Shown: one piece after another, positions 52,776-61,700 of the stretch
Layout: every line of letters begins with the position of its first letter
Numbering within the stretch: the stretch's first letter is position 1
Source: Caballeronia hypogeia
Lineage (GTDB): Bacteria > Pseudomonadota > Gammaproteobacteria > Burkholderiales > Burkholderiaceae
DNA: 64,000 nt
NCBI RefSeq assembly: GCF_001544875.2
Contig: NZ_FCOA02000029.1
Location: 23,496 to 87,495, forward strand
Direction: 5' to 3'
Program-made: the position numbers and the translations under genes
Notes under the pieces: model-generated
What the model was told of the DNA's origin: nothing
Database searches by the model: none
What the model saw: the letters and a program-made list of their open reading frames with translations, nothing else

Positions 52776-53885
52776 ATGGCTGGTTTGAATCTGCGCAATG
52801 TCGTTAAACGCTACGAAGAGCATGAAGTGATGCGGGACATCAATCTTGACATCGACGATGGCGAGTTCGTGGTCTTCGTCGGTCCAAGCGGATGTGGAAA
52901 ATCAACACTCATGCGAATGATCGCGGGACTTGAGGAGATCAGCGGCGGTGACGTGATGATCGACGGCGTTCGCGTCAACGAGGTACCTCCCGCCAAGCGC
53001 GGCATCGCAATGGTGTTCCAGTCGTACGCGCTCTACCCGCATATGTCGCTCTACGACAACATGGCATTCGGCTTGAAACTCGCGGGCAGTTCGAAAGCCG
53101 AGATCGACGCTGCCGTGAGGAACGCAGCAAAGATCTTGCACATTGATCATTTGCTTGATCGCAAGCCCAAGCACCTGTCAGGCGGTCAACGTCAGCGTGT
53201 TGCCATCGGCCGCGCGATTACGAGAAAGCCGAAAGTCTTTCTGTTCGACGAGCCTCTGTCGAATCTGGATGCAGCCTTACGAGTAAAAATGCGTCTTGAG
53301 TTCGCTCGCCTTCACGATGAACTTAAAACGACGATGATCTATGTCACGCACGATCAGGTCGAAGCAATGACGCTCGCGGACAAGATCGTTGTACTCTCAG
53401 CAGGAAATATCGAGCAGGTCGGAACGCCGGAGGAACTCTATCACGCTCCGGCAAATCGTTTTGTCGCGGGCTTTATCGGGTCGCCCAAGATGAACTTCCT
53501 CGAAGGGACGGTCCAATCGGTTGACGCGGACGGGATCGTGATCAAGTTGACCAGCGGCGAGCGTCAGCGCGCAGCGGTCGACGCTGGCGACCTGCAGCCG
53601 GGAGATAAGGTCACGCTCGGTGTACGTCCCGAGCATCTTCATCTACGCTTGGTGTCGGACGGCCTGTCAGCAAGGGTGACTGCGTTGGAATCTTTGGGAG
53701 ACGCAGCTTACCTCTACGCGGAAAGTCCGGCGGCGCCCGATGGTTTGATCGCCCGCATCCCTCCGCTGGAGCGCTACAAGCATGGCACGGAGGTTCGTCT
53801 TGAAATTGGCCCCGATCATTGCCACGTGTTTGACTGCGCTGGCGTAGCGCGCAAACGCCTTGGCACCTACGCAATGGCTGCCTGA
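52776..53885 (+). CDS. ABC transporter ATP-binding protein (MalK/SmoK-like)
   Basis: A 369-residue ATPase. Walker A is GPSGCGKST, the signature LSGGQRQRVAIGRA, Walker B VFLFDEPLSNLDAALR and the switch His is in YVTHDQVEAMT. The C-terminal TOBE domain (residues about 235-355) is of the UgpC/MalK type. It powers the importer with permeases at 50804 and 51733. The start at 52776 follows GTAGGAGACACGTC; a longer N-terminal reading from 52725 is not family-like. Confidence 0.92.
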   Translation: MAGLNLRNVVKRYEEHEVMRDINLDIDDGEFVVFVGPSGCGKSTLMRMIAGLEEISGGDVMIDGVRVNEVPPAKRGIAMVFQSYALYPHMSLYDNMAFGLKLAGSSKAEIDAAVRNAAKILHIDHLLDRKPKHLSGGQRQRVAIGRAITRKPKVFLFDEPLSNLDAALRVKMRLEFARLHDELKTTMIYVTHDQVEAMTLADKIVVLSAGNIEQVGTPEELYHAPANRFVAGFIGSPKMNFLEGTVQSVDADGIVIKLTSGERQRAAVDAGDLQPGDKVTLGVRPEHLHLRLVSDGLSARVTALESLGDAAYLYAESPAAPDGLIARIPPLERYKHGTEVRLEIGPDHCHVFDCAGVARKRLGTYAMAA

Positions 53886-53944
53886 TCTAGTGAGCGACTT
53901 CAACAACCAATGAACACCTTGACCAAGGAATCTTGAGGAACTTT

Positions 53945-55054
53945 ATGAAATCACGCGCTGCTGTTGCATTCGCACCTGGAAAGCCGCTTGAAGTCGTCGA
54001 GATTGATGTCGCACCGCCGAGGAAGGGCGAAGTGCTCGTGCGTATTACCCACACTGGCGTATGTCACACGGACGCATTCACACTGTCCGGCGACGATCCG
54101 GAAGGGTTGTTTCCAGCCGTGCTGGGTCACGAGGGGGCTGGTATTGTCGTTGAAGTCGGCGAAGGTGTGACAAGCCTCAAACCGGACGATCACGTCATCC
54201 CTCTCTACACCGCGGAGTGCGGTGAGTGCCTGTTTTGCAAGTCGGGAAAGACGAATTTGTGCGTCGCGGTGCGTGCAACTCAAGGCAAGGGGCTCATGCC
54301 TGATGGTACGACACGGTTCTCGTTTGAAGGAAAGCCTGTGTACCACTACATGGGATGCTCGACCTTCAGCGAGTACACGGTCGTTCCTGAGGTTTCCCTC
54401 GCCAAGATCAACCCGGCCGCCAACCACGAGCACGTGTGCTTGCTAGGTTGTGGCGTGACGACCGGGATCGGTGCCGTTCATAATACGGCGAAGGTGCAGC
54501 CGGGAGACTCGGTAGCCGTCTTTGGACTCGGTGGCATTGGCCTCGCGGTCATTCAAGGTGCGCGTCAGGCGAAGGCGGGAAAGATCATTGCCATCGACAT
54601 GAATCCGGCCAAGTTCGAGCTTGCGCGCGCATTTGGCGCGACGGATTGCATCAATCCGTCAGATCACGATAAGCCGATCCAGCAGGTTATCGTCGAGATG
54701 ACGGGCTGGGGTGTAGATCACAGCTTCGAATGCATCGGCAACGTTAATGTCATGCGCGCAGCCCTCGAATGCGCGCATCGCGGCTGGGGACAATCGATCA
54801 TCATCGGAGTTGCGGGCGCGGGCCAGGAGATTTCTACGCGCCCCTTCCAGCTAGTGACTGGCCGGAGTTGGAAAGGCACCGCATTCGGTGGCGTGAAGGG
54901 ACGCAGCCAGTTACCCGGCATGGTAGAAGACGCAATGAAGGGCGATATTCAGTTGGCACCGTTCGTCACGCACACTATGCCCCTCGATCGCATTAACGAG
55001 GCCTTCGACCTCATGCACCAGGGCAAGTCGATTCGCACCGTCGTTCAGTATTGA
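53945..55054 (+). CDS. frmA: S-(hydroxymethyl)glutathione dehydrogenase / class III alcohol dehydrogenase
   Basis: A 369-residue zinc alcohol dehydrogenase, the exact usual length of class III enzymes. Catalytic zinc ligands are in HTGVCHTDAFTLSG and GHEGAGIV; the structural zinc site is ECGECLFCKSGKTNLC, and the NAD fold VAVFGLGGIGLAVIQGAR. CGVTTGIGAVHNTAKV is diagnostic for FrmA/AdhC. It oxidises the glutathione adduct of formaldehyde to S-formylglutathione. In an oxygenase cluster this is the expected partner of an O- or N-demethylase. No S-formylglutathione hydrolase is visible nearby. The start follows GAGGAACTTT. Confidence 0.95.
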   Translation: MKSRAAVAFAPGKPLEVVEIDVAPPRKGEVLVRITHTGVCHTDAFTLSGDDPEGLFPAVLGHEGAGIVVEVGEGVTSLKPDDHVIPLYTAECGECLFCKSGKTNLCVAVRATQGKGLMPDGTTRFSFEGKPVYHYMGCSTFSEYTVVPEVSLAKINPAANHEHVCLLGCGVTTGIGAVHNTAKVQPGDSVAVFGLGGIGLAVIQGARQAKAGKIIAIDMNPAKFELARAFGATDCINPSDHDKPIQQVIVEMTGWGVDHSFECIGNVNVMRAALECAHRGWGQSIIIGVAGAGQEISTRPFQLVTGRSWKGTAFGGVKGRSQLPGMVEDAMKGDIQLAPFVTHTMPLDRINEAFDLMHQGKSIRTVVQY

Positions 55055-55114
55055 GGATCAGATAAGTCGCTCGATACGAGCGCGAGTCCCAAACTCAATT
55101 ATCGCTAAGCGCAT

Positions 55115-55172
55115 GCAGAGCGTGACCTGTGGTCGCGCTCTGCGCGTTGCACCAACGCGACGCAATTTTTTT
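55115..55172 (+). terminator. Hairpin pair with T-run after frmA
   Basis: Stem GCAGAGCG / CGCTCTGC (55115-55143) is followed by a second stem GCGTTG / CAACGC (55144-55158) and T7 at 55166-55172, just upstream of the next gene's start at 55186. Either an frmA terminator or an attenuator before the isomerase gene. Confidence 0.6.
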
Positions 55173-55185
55173 CGAGAAACCTCCA

Positions 55186-56058
55186 ATGACTCAAAAGCTT
55201 CTTGTTCTCCAGTCCCTGTGGGCTATGGAGCGCCGACATACCGATGGAGTGGAACGCTCGTTGGCCGAAAACATCGACATGATTTCAAATGCCGGCTTTG
55301 ATGGCGTTAGTGCGTCGTACACGTCGCGCGATCAGGTTCGAGCGCTCGACAGTCTTGTGAAGCCCTTGGGCATGGCGGTTGAGGGGCAGTGCTTCCCGAA
55401 GTCCGTCGACGACCTAAAACCGATTCTGGAACTGGCGTCCGAATTCGGCGTCCATCATCTTGACCTTCAACCCGATGTTCGACCGCGCACCCTTGCGGAA
55501 GGGGTCGCATTGCTAGACGGCTGGAGAAAGCTCGCCGAGCAGGTCGACTTCCCTGTCTACATCGAGACGCATCGTGACCGTCTGACCACTGACCTCTATT
55601 ACACGCTGGACCTTTTAGACAAACGTCCGAACACCCAATTGCTTGCAGACCTGTCGCACTATTTGGTTGGTCGCGAGTTTGTCATGCCGGTGAGCGATGA
55701 AAACCACGGCTTAATTCACCGTATCTTGGATCATTCGTGGGCGTTCCACGGGCGAGTAGCAAGCCGCGAACAGGTCCAGATCGAAATCTCTTTTCCAGCA
55801 CATCAGGTTTGGGTCGACCTTTTCTCCGACTGGTGGCGGTACGGTTTCGCGTCTTGGCGTCGGCGAGCAGGACCGAACGAAAGTTGCTCGTTCGTATGCG
55901 AACTCGGTCCGCAGCCGTACGCAATTATCGGACGGGATGGCAACGACACGACGGATCGATGGCAGGAGGCGTTGCAGATGCGAGACGCGATTCGAAAGTT
56001 GTGGGATGAGGGCGTCGCCGCGGAGAGCACGAATCTAGCGTGTGGTATTGCTCCTTGA
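55186..56058 (+). CDS. Sugar phosphate isomerase/epimerase-like TIM barrel
   Basis: A 290-residue xylose-isomerase-like TIM barrel. Metal ligands are Glu in PVYIETHRDRL, Asp in LLADLSHYLVG, His in WAFHGRVAS and Glu in FVCELGPQPYAI. It belongs to the fold that includes IolE and MocC, acting on inosose-type or sugar substrates by isomerisation or dehydration. The start at 55186 has no strong ribosome binding site, but CCTCCAATG and the family N-terminus (LLVLQSLWAMERR) support it. The frame is open back to 55129, through the hairpin, which is rejected. Confidence 0.83.
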   Translation: MTQKLLVLQSLWAMERRHTDGVERSLAENIDMISNAGFDGVSASYTSRDQVRALDSLVKPLGMAVEGQCFPKSVDDLKPILELASEFGVHHLDLQPDVRPRTLAEGVALLDGWRKLAEQVDFPVYIETHRDRLTTDLYYTLDLLDKRPNTQLLADLSHYLVGREFVMPVSDENHGLIHRILDHSWAFHGRVASREQVQIEISFPAHQVWVDLFSDWWRYGFASWRRRAGPNESCSFVCELGPQPYAIIGRDGNDTTDRWQEALQMRDAIRKLWDEGVAAESTNLACGIAP

Positions 56059-56168
56059 CTTCAGACGACCGCCAACACAGCAAGTAAAACGTCCCATCAC
56101 CAAGAACACGATCCTTTCAATGAGCGCGCGCTGCGCAGTGCTAAGCGCGCTCGCTCCGACCCACGGTG

Positions 56169-57019
56169 ATGATGAAGCCGATGGGGACCGAACAAACCAC
56201 TTTCCCGCAATTCATTTCTGCCGGTCACATCCTGACGAACATAATCCGAACGGATGTCTCGAGTTGGCTCTCGCGTCCCGACGGTGCGGGTTGGAACGTC
56301 GCCCGTGCAGTTGCGCGGCCCGGCCTGCCGACTGCCTGCGAAGGTTCAGTAGGCACGGACAATTTCTCCGACGATCTGTGGGAAGCGAGCGTCGCGGCAG
56401 GGCTCGACATGCGCTTCATTCAGCGCGCGCAGCGACCGTCTTTGCTGGCCATTGTCTACATGACGGGGCCGCCGACCTACTACTACGTGGGAGAAAACGG
56501 CGCTGATCTGACGTTCGATCCATCGAATTTGCCACAGGGCTGGATGGAGCGAGCGAAGTGGGTACATTTCGGCGCATAAGCTTGGTGCGTCAGCCACTCG
56601 GGAGCACGCTCGCGAAGCTGGCCGCGCAACTGCGCGGGCTTCAGATGCTCCGGCCAGCCACCGCGGCGACCCATGAGACTGAAAAGCAAGCCGCCGATGG
56701 ACGCATCGTCCGCGCCGACCGTGACGGCCGCTACGACGCTCGGCGGCCGCGCGTCGTAGACCTCGCTACTCGCGTAGAGGGACGCCGTGCCGGAGCCGCG
56801 TGTGACGAGCACGGTCGCTTTCGGGTCCATCGCGCGAATTTCGGCGAGTGCGTTGGCGTCGGACTGCCCTTTGAACAGCATGTGCAGATCTTCATCAGAC
56901 ACCTTGATGAGATCGGCGAGACCCGCCCTGAGTTCGCGCTGGCGGCGGGCGCGGCGGCGTGCCGTTATTCGGGCGCCCATTCGCCAAGCCTCGAAGAGAT
57001 CGAAAGGCTGCTGAAATAG
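56169..57019 (+). pseudogene. PfkB-family fructokinase gene broken by internal inversion and frameshift
   Basis: Three pieces of one PfkB sugar kinase are present. The plus strand 56169-56579 encodes the N-terminal part (GAGWNVARAVARPGLPTACE, GSVGTDNFSDDLW). At about 56573 one base is lost, and ISLVRQPLGSTLAKLAAQLR continues in another frame. From about 56640 to 56932 the minus strand reads DLIKVSDEDLHMLF, ATVLVTRGSGTASLYA and TVGADDASIGGLLFSLM, the kinase C-terminal core, inverted; its GAGD motif is GADD. Then the plus strand gives FALAAGAAACRYSGAHSPSL, the natural C-terminus. A stretch that should hold the substrate-side SFDPN region is missing. Not functional. Confidence 0.85.
56640..56932 (-). 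other. Inverted internal segment of the PfkB gene
   Basis: Coordinates are estimated from where the coding sense changes strand. Its ends carry short similar words (CTGAAG read from the left junction, CTGAG at the right) that may have served as micro-homology. The minus-strand frame stays open through it (56483-57031), which could mislead automatic gene callers. Confidence 0.7.
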
Positions 57020-57043
57020 CGGTGGAGGCACATTTCTGAGACG

Positions 57044-58069
57044 TCACGCTGAAGAGGCCGCGCGCTTAGCGTTCTCTTTCTGCGCTCGCGCAAGGAAGCG
57101 TTTGTCCATCGCCTCTTGCGCCTCCTTGGATCCATCATGGAATGTTCCGAACCAACGGTCGAGCGGGAGCATCCCGTCGGCATAGTTGCATTCGAAATAT
57201 TTGTGATGCAAGTAGTGTCCGTAAGACTCGGTATCAATCCCCCGACGTTCGCCGAACAACACTTTCGAGAATCCCGCGTGTCCCTGAGCGGGGCTCAGCG
57301 CAGAGTGCATCAAATGGAAGACAGCGTGGAACGGATGCGACGGCACGACGAAGTGGATTAAAACGCCGGTGAAATAGAAGAAATGTTCGACCGGATGCAT
57401 CGCCAAACCAGAATACGGGATCGGGTTGACGTTGTTGTGGTGAAACTTGTGGACCGCACGGTAAAGCGGAGGCCAGTGCAGGGCGCGATGCACGATGTAG
57501 AAGTGAACATCATGAATCAGCGGTATTGCGAGCAATAGCGCAGTGCAGTAATAGGGGTGAGCTTTCCAGTCGACATAGGGAACAAAGTGGTTGGCGAACG
57601 CCCACAGCGCCAATGCCTCGAAGGCGGTCCAGATCGGAACGCCAAAAACAAACCCCCAGATCAGATTATCTGCGACCTGATTCTTGAAGAGAAACGCGCT
57701 GTTGTCAGTAGCCGGCCACTTGCCGTTGAATTTAAAGGTATCATTCTGCCGCCGCTGAACGTATAGACGAAGGTGCCAAGCACCAGAGACGAGCAAGAGC
57801 AATCCTGCGTTTCTTGCGAGCAGGTAGGCCAACCAATCGAATGAGAAGACCTTAAGCGTCTCTTCCGAAGGCGTCAGGTAAAGCCATATAAGAAGAGAGA
57901 TGAGCGCATACGTGATATTCCACGGAAAGATGTAGCCCGGTACGCCCATGACCCAACGAAAGAGGGCGCGCGGCCGGGGCGGCCAAACGAACAGTGGAAT
58001 AGCCTCGATCCGAGAATGTGGAGTCCAGTCGCCCCGTTTATTTCGCTTACCGTAAAGTGAATCGTCCAT
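57044..58069 (-). CDS. Sterol desaturase/fatty-acid hydroxylase-family di-iron oxygenase, copy 2 (MocD-like)
   Basis: A 341-residue paralogue of the protein at 49274, with the same length and ends (MDDSLYGKRNKRGDWTP...; RFLARAQKENAKRAASSA). The His boxes are conserved: HFYIVHR, HKFHH, HPVEH and HYLHHKYF. The frame runs open upstream to 58333, but the start at 58069 matches the paralogue. Two copies suggest two substrates or two demethylation positions, or a heteromer. It lies minus-strand directly beyond the kinase remnant and downstream of the AroE-like gene. Confidence 0.87.
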   Translation of the reverse strand: MDDSLYGKRNKRGDWTPHSRIEAIPLFVWPPRPRALFRWVMGVPGYIFPWNITYALISLLIWLYLTPSEETLKVFSFDWLAYLLARNAGLLLLVSGAWHLRLYVQRRQNDTFKFNGKWPATDNSAFLFKNQVADNLIWGFVFGVPIWTAFEALALWAFANHFVPYVDWKAHPYYCTALLLAIPLIHDVHFYIVHRALHWPPLYRAVHKFHHNNVNPIPYSGLAMHPVEHFFYFTGVLIHFVVPSHPFHAVFHLMHSALSPAQGHAGFSKVLFGERRGIDTESYGHYLHHKYFECNYADGMLPLDRWFGTFHDGSKEAQEAMDKRFLARAQKENAKRAASSA

Positions 58070-58209
58070 TTCCGTCTCTGTTGCATATTGAATCGTTTCG
58101 CGTGCCGACAACGAGCGAGTCCACAGTGTCGCCTGAGTCGGCCGCGCGGACCTTTTATTTGATGGCCACCTCGGATGTCGCTTATTGCGATCGGCGAGGT
58201 TTGAATCGA

Positions 58210-59058
58210 CTAGAGCTTCAGGTCGAGCAGTGCCTGCCTCATGACGGAGGCATCTGCATCCAGACCGGTCCAGTATTTGATGGCTATGATCCCTTGATTG
58301 ACCAGCATGCCGAGTCCATCCGCAATTCGACATCCTCTAGATTCGGCGGAGCGCAGCAACTGTGTGAGGGGAGGGTTGGGGATGCCGTCCGCCACGACCA
58401 TGTGACTGCTGAGGCTTTCAAGGTCGATATCGAGCGTAGCGCTGACGTCGGGATATAGACCGATTGATGTCGCATTGATGACGATGTCGGTATCGGAAGG
58501 CAACGAGTAGGTTTCCTCCCAGCAGTGGAAGTTGGCGTCTGCCTTCGTTCTCTGAATCAGCAAGTTGGCTAGATCTTCGCCGCGTTCCTTGCCACGATTG
58601 ACGACGGTGATCTTCTTTGCGCCGGCCAGCGCCAGTTCGACTGCAACGGCGCGTGCGGCCCCGCCCGCCCCGAATAGAACGATTGATTTATTGCTCGCGG
58701 AGGCGATCTCCTCCAACGCCTTTACAAACCCTTTGCCATCGGTGTTCTCACCGATTAGCGCGTCTGCTCGCCGTACAACGGTATTGACCGCGCCAATGAT
58801 TTCGGCGGACGCTCCGAGCCCGTCGAGATACTGGATCACTGCCACCTTGTGGGGAATCGAGCAGTTGAAGCCGCGCCAACTCATGGCGCGGGCGCCTCTT
58901 ACCGCGTCGCCAAGGTGCTCGGGGGACACCTCAGCATTGAGGTATCGCCAGTCGAGGCCGAGGTGGCGATATGCCGCCTCAACCATGATGACAGTCGGAT
59001 TCTCGGCCGCAGGTTGGGCGAACGAACCGGTCAGTGGCTGAAGGAAGTTATGTTCCAT
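58210..59058 (-). CDS. Shikimate dehydrogenase-like protein (AroE family, atypical)
   Basis: A 282-residue AroE-family protein. Conserved features are GFNCSIPHKVAV (catalytic Lys), GAVNTVV, IGENTDGKGF (catalytic Asp), FGAGGAARAVAVELALAG for NADP and GLGMLVNQGIIAIKYWTG at the end. The N-terminal substrate motif that is normally S-x-S (SLSPAMHN) reads TGSFAQPAAENPTVIM here, so shikimate carboxylate binding is altered. Such paralogues in catabolic clusters often act on quinate, amino- or other cyclitols. ATG at 59058 follows AAGGAACCCAAA; 59079 is the longer alternative overlapping the GMC gene. The real housekeeping aroE is not this gene. Confidence 0.82.
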   Translation of the reverse strand: MEHNFLQPLTGSFAQPAAENPTVIMVEAAYRHLGLDWRYLNAEVSPEHLGDAVRGARAMSWRGFNCSIPHKVAVIQYLDGLGASAEIIGAVNTVVRRADALIGENTDGKGFVKALEEIASASNKSIVLFGAGGAARAVAVELALAGAKKITVVNRGKERGEDLANLLIQRTKADANFHCWEETYSLPSDTDIVINATSIGLYPDVSATLDIDLESLSSHMVVADGIPNPPLTQLLRSAESRGCRIADGLGMLVNQGIIAIKYWTGLDADASVMRQALLDLKL

Positions 59059-59071
59059 TTTGGGTTCCTTT

Positions 59072-60613
59072 CTAGGCATTGGTGGAATCAGCGGATTGCC
59101 GCCTGGTCGCGCACCAGGCGCTTGCGATATGGTCCCCGACTCGAAGCGCCTGGGCGGCGACAGTCAACGCAGGGTTCAGAGCGGCAGACGACGGGAAAAA
59201 ACTGGCGTCCACGACGTAGAGGTTCGGGTGATCGTATGCGCGGCACCAGGGATCGAGCGCGGCATGTGCCGGGTCCAGCCCCATCCGAACGGTGCCGCAT
59301 TGATGAGAGGGCGTTTCGACACCGAACGGGTGCGATAGCACCGCGACCGCACCTAATCGACGCCATAGCTTCTTGGTCTGTTCCACAAATCGCGCATGAG
59401 CAGCGTGATTTGTTCGTGTCCACGTAAGCTGAACTCCGTTGTTGGGCAACGGGCGGATCGTGCTTTGCGCATGCGGTAGATCCTCGGACATCACCAGCAT
59501 GTCGATGCTATGGCGCGCCATCGTCCGTCCGACCCAGCGTGGAATCGACGGGCGGCTCGCTCGTATCATCGGCTCCTGGATTTTTCCAAGCATCTGCAGG
59601 TTCCCGAGCGGCTCGGGGTCGCTGCTTGTTCCGAAGTAGAAGTCGTTCACACTGAGCGTCTTGGGAAAACGTGTTTCGTTCGCTGATCCAGGCATCATCG
59701 CCATCAGGCCCGTCGTGTTGTGGTTCATGTAATAGCGACCGACACAGCCCGAGCTGTTCGCAAGCCCGTCAGGGTTTCGCGAGTCCGCCGATCGTTGGAG
59801 CAGCAGGGCTGAGTTGATCGCGCCTGCGCTGAGCACGAACAGCGGCGCGCGGATGGTTTCTAGCGCACCGTTGCGCAGTATTTCCACCCCAACGATGTCT
59901 TTTCCGTGAACGTCGGTAATCAGCCGCGTCGCCCGACAATCCGGCCACAACGACACATTGGGGTATCGAAGGGCAGGGTCAATCAGCCTGGTTTCCGCAT
60001 CGCCTTTGGCGCGGATCCGGCACGGGAAGGCATCGCACGTGCCGCATCGAATGCAACTGCCACCGGGATGAAGGTCGACGGCCGAAGGCATATGAAAAGG
60101 CCGGAGGCCGAGATCCGTCATGCGTTGCGCCAAATCGCCAATCACCGGTTCGTGTGGAATCGGTGCGTGCGGATATGGCCCAGACCTCCAGGGTTCCGTT
60201 GGATCGTCGCCTGCGCGTCCATGAACGCCGAAAATCTCCTCGGCCTGGGTGTACCACGGTTCAAGCTCAGAATAAGCGAAGGGCCAGGCAGGGGAAGTTC
60301 CATCGCGGAAGTTGATTTCCTCGAAATCTCTTTCGCGAAAGCGAAACATTGCCGTGCCGTAGAACTTGGTATGGCCGCCGACGAAGTGATATTGCCCAGG
60401 AACAAATCGCCGGCCGGTTTCGGTTTGCCACTCCTCCTTGGCACGGTACCGATGTTGCACAAACACCGACTCTGCACTCGTGTTCTCAGCTTCCGCTGGA
60501 AGGCGAGGCCCTCTTTCGAGGATTAGGATGCGCGCACCGGTCGGCGCGAGCTGGCGGGCAATTGCACCGCCGCCCACGCCGGAACCAATGATGACAACGT
60601 CGGGGCTTTTCAT
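59072..60613 (-). CDS. GMC-family oxidoreductase with cysteine-rich motif
   Basis: A 513-residue GMC flavoprotein: FAD site VVIIGSGVGGGAIARQLAPT, FVGGHTKFYGTAMFRF near the flavin, SHQCGTVRMGLDPAHA with catalytic His and SSAALNPALTVAAQALRVGD with Asn. Unlike the GMC at 20285 it has CIRCGTCDAFPCRIRAKGDA, four Cys in a compact cluster, and no subunit-3 or cytochrome partner. It probably oxidises an alcohol of the cyclitol or sugar in the cytoplasm. The stop is close to the AroE-like start. ATG at 60613 follows AAAGGGGCGAGCGTC; a TTG at 60637 is possible. Confidence 0.83.
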   Translation of the reverse strand: MKSPDVVIIGSGVGGGAIARQLAPTGARILILERGPRLPAEAENTSAESVFVQHRYRAKEEWQTETGRRFVPGQYHFVGGHTKFYGTAMFRFRERDFEEINFRDGTSPAWPFAYSELEPWYTQAEEIFGVHGRAGDDPTEPWRSGPYPHAPIPHEPVIGDLAQRMTDLGLRPFHMPSAVDLHPGGSCIRCGTCDAFPCRIRAKGDAETRLIDPALRYPNVSLWPDCRATRLITDVHGKDIVGVEILRNGALETIRAPLFVLSAGAINSALLLQRSADSRNPDGLANSSGCVGRYYMNHNTTGLMAMMPGSANETRFPKTLSVNDFYFGTSSDPEPLGNLQMLGKIQEPMIRASRPSIPRWVGRTMARHSIDMLVMSEDLPHAQSTIRPLPNNGVQLTWTRTNHAAHARFVEQTKKLWRRLGAVAVLSHPFGVETPSHQCGTVRMGLDPAHAALDPWCRAYDHPNLYVVDASFFPSSAALNPALTVAAQALRVGDHIASAWCATRRQSADSTNA

Positions 60614-60845
60614 GACGCTCGCCCCTTTCCGTTGCAATCACACACCGGCAGGTCTCTCAGGTCCACAACTCGACCACGCCGACGCCCGCCGGCTGTAGTT
60701 TTCGGATATCTCGTCGCCATCTTTGTCTCCTCTGCTTGTGGAGGAATGATGGCTCGAACGGGTGTCGTGGAGTGTCACCGCCGCGGCATGTTCTTGTACA
60801 ATTACCGCATCCTGAGTCCGGCTTAATGCGTGAAGGAGTCTAGTC

Positions 60846-61700
60846 ATGCGCCCCTGGCTTGAAACCGTGGTGATTCCGCCGGACCGGTCCTGGCTCCTTT
60901 TCGATCGGCAACTTCCCGAGTTTCCCTTCAATTGGCACTACCACCCCGAGTTCGAACTCACGCTGACGCTCAATAGTGTTGGGATGCGGTTCGTGGGCGA
61001 TCACGTAGAGAACTACGGGGACGGCGATCTTGTGATGCTCGGCCCCAATCTGCCACACGCCTGGCAGTCGAGGGCGACGCTGACAGCGCCGCGGCACCAA
61101 GCACTTGTGTGCTGGTTTACGGAGCCGTGGATCCAGTCCTTGGTGAAAGTCTCACCGGAGTTGAGGCCGCTACAGGGTCTTCTCGAAGAGGCCGGGCGAG
61201 GCATCGCTTTCGGCTCGAGCGCGAGCGCCAAAATCCGTCCTCGGCTGCAGGCGTTGATCGGAGCTCCCCCGGCAAGACATTGGCTTGGACTTCTGGAGTT
61301 ACTGCTCGAACTGTGTGGCGACACGGAACGATCGTCTCTCGCATCCAGCGAGATCAAGCTCGCAGGCGGGTCACGCGACAAAGTAAGACTCAATCGTGTT
61401 CTTGACTGGCTCAACGAGCATTACACCGAGCAGGTTTCGTTGGAAGGACTTGCCGAACTCGCTCACTTGAGCACGAGTCAGCTACAGCGGCTGTTCAAGC
61501 GCAGCACACGCCTGTCTGTGAGCGAATACGTGGTTCAGCGGCGCATCGGACATGCCTGTGCGCTTCTTGCTCAAGGCGATCTGTCTGTCGCGCAGGTTGG
61601 TGTAAAAGTCGGGTACACGGAACCCGCATACTTCGCCCGACAATTTAAGGCGACCAAAGGGTGCTCGCCGACTGAATATCGACGACTCTTCTGTCTCTGA
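60846..61700 (+). CDS. AraC-family transcriptional regulator
   Basis: A 284-residue AraC protein. An N-terminal cupin-like sensor (FNWHYHPEFELTLTLNSVG, GDGDLVMLGPNLPHAWQS) is followed by two C-terminal HTH motifs (VSLEGLAELAHLSTSQLQRL and LSVAQVGVKVGYTEPAYFAR). The HxHPExE pattern is typical of regulators of sugar/uronate genes. It is divergent from the GMC/AroE-like genes, which it probably activates. The start follows GAAGGAGTCTAGTC. Confidence 0.9.
   Translation: MRPWLETVVIPPDRSWLLFDRQLPEFPFNWHYHPEFELTLTLNSVGMRFVGDHVENYGDGDLVMLGPNLPHAWQSRATLTAPRHQALVCWFTEPWIQSLVKVSPELRPLQGLLEEAGRGIAFGSSASAKIRPRLQALIGAPPARHWLGLLELLLELCGDTERSSLASSEIKLAGGSRDKVRLNRVLDWLNEHYTEQVSLEGLAELAHLSTSQLQRLFKRSTRLSVSEYVVQRRIGHACALLAQGDLSVAQVGVKVGYTEPAYFARQFKATKGCSPTEYRRLFCL

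Noticed and set aside
56483..57031. 182-codon minus-strand frame as an independent gene
   Set aside because: Its recognisable part is only the inverted middle of the PfkB gene; the ends are antisense or unrelated sequence.
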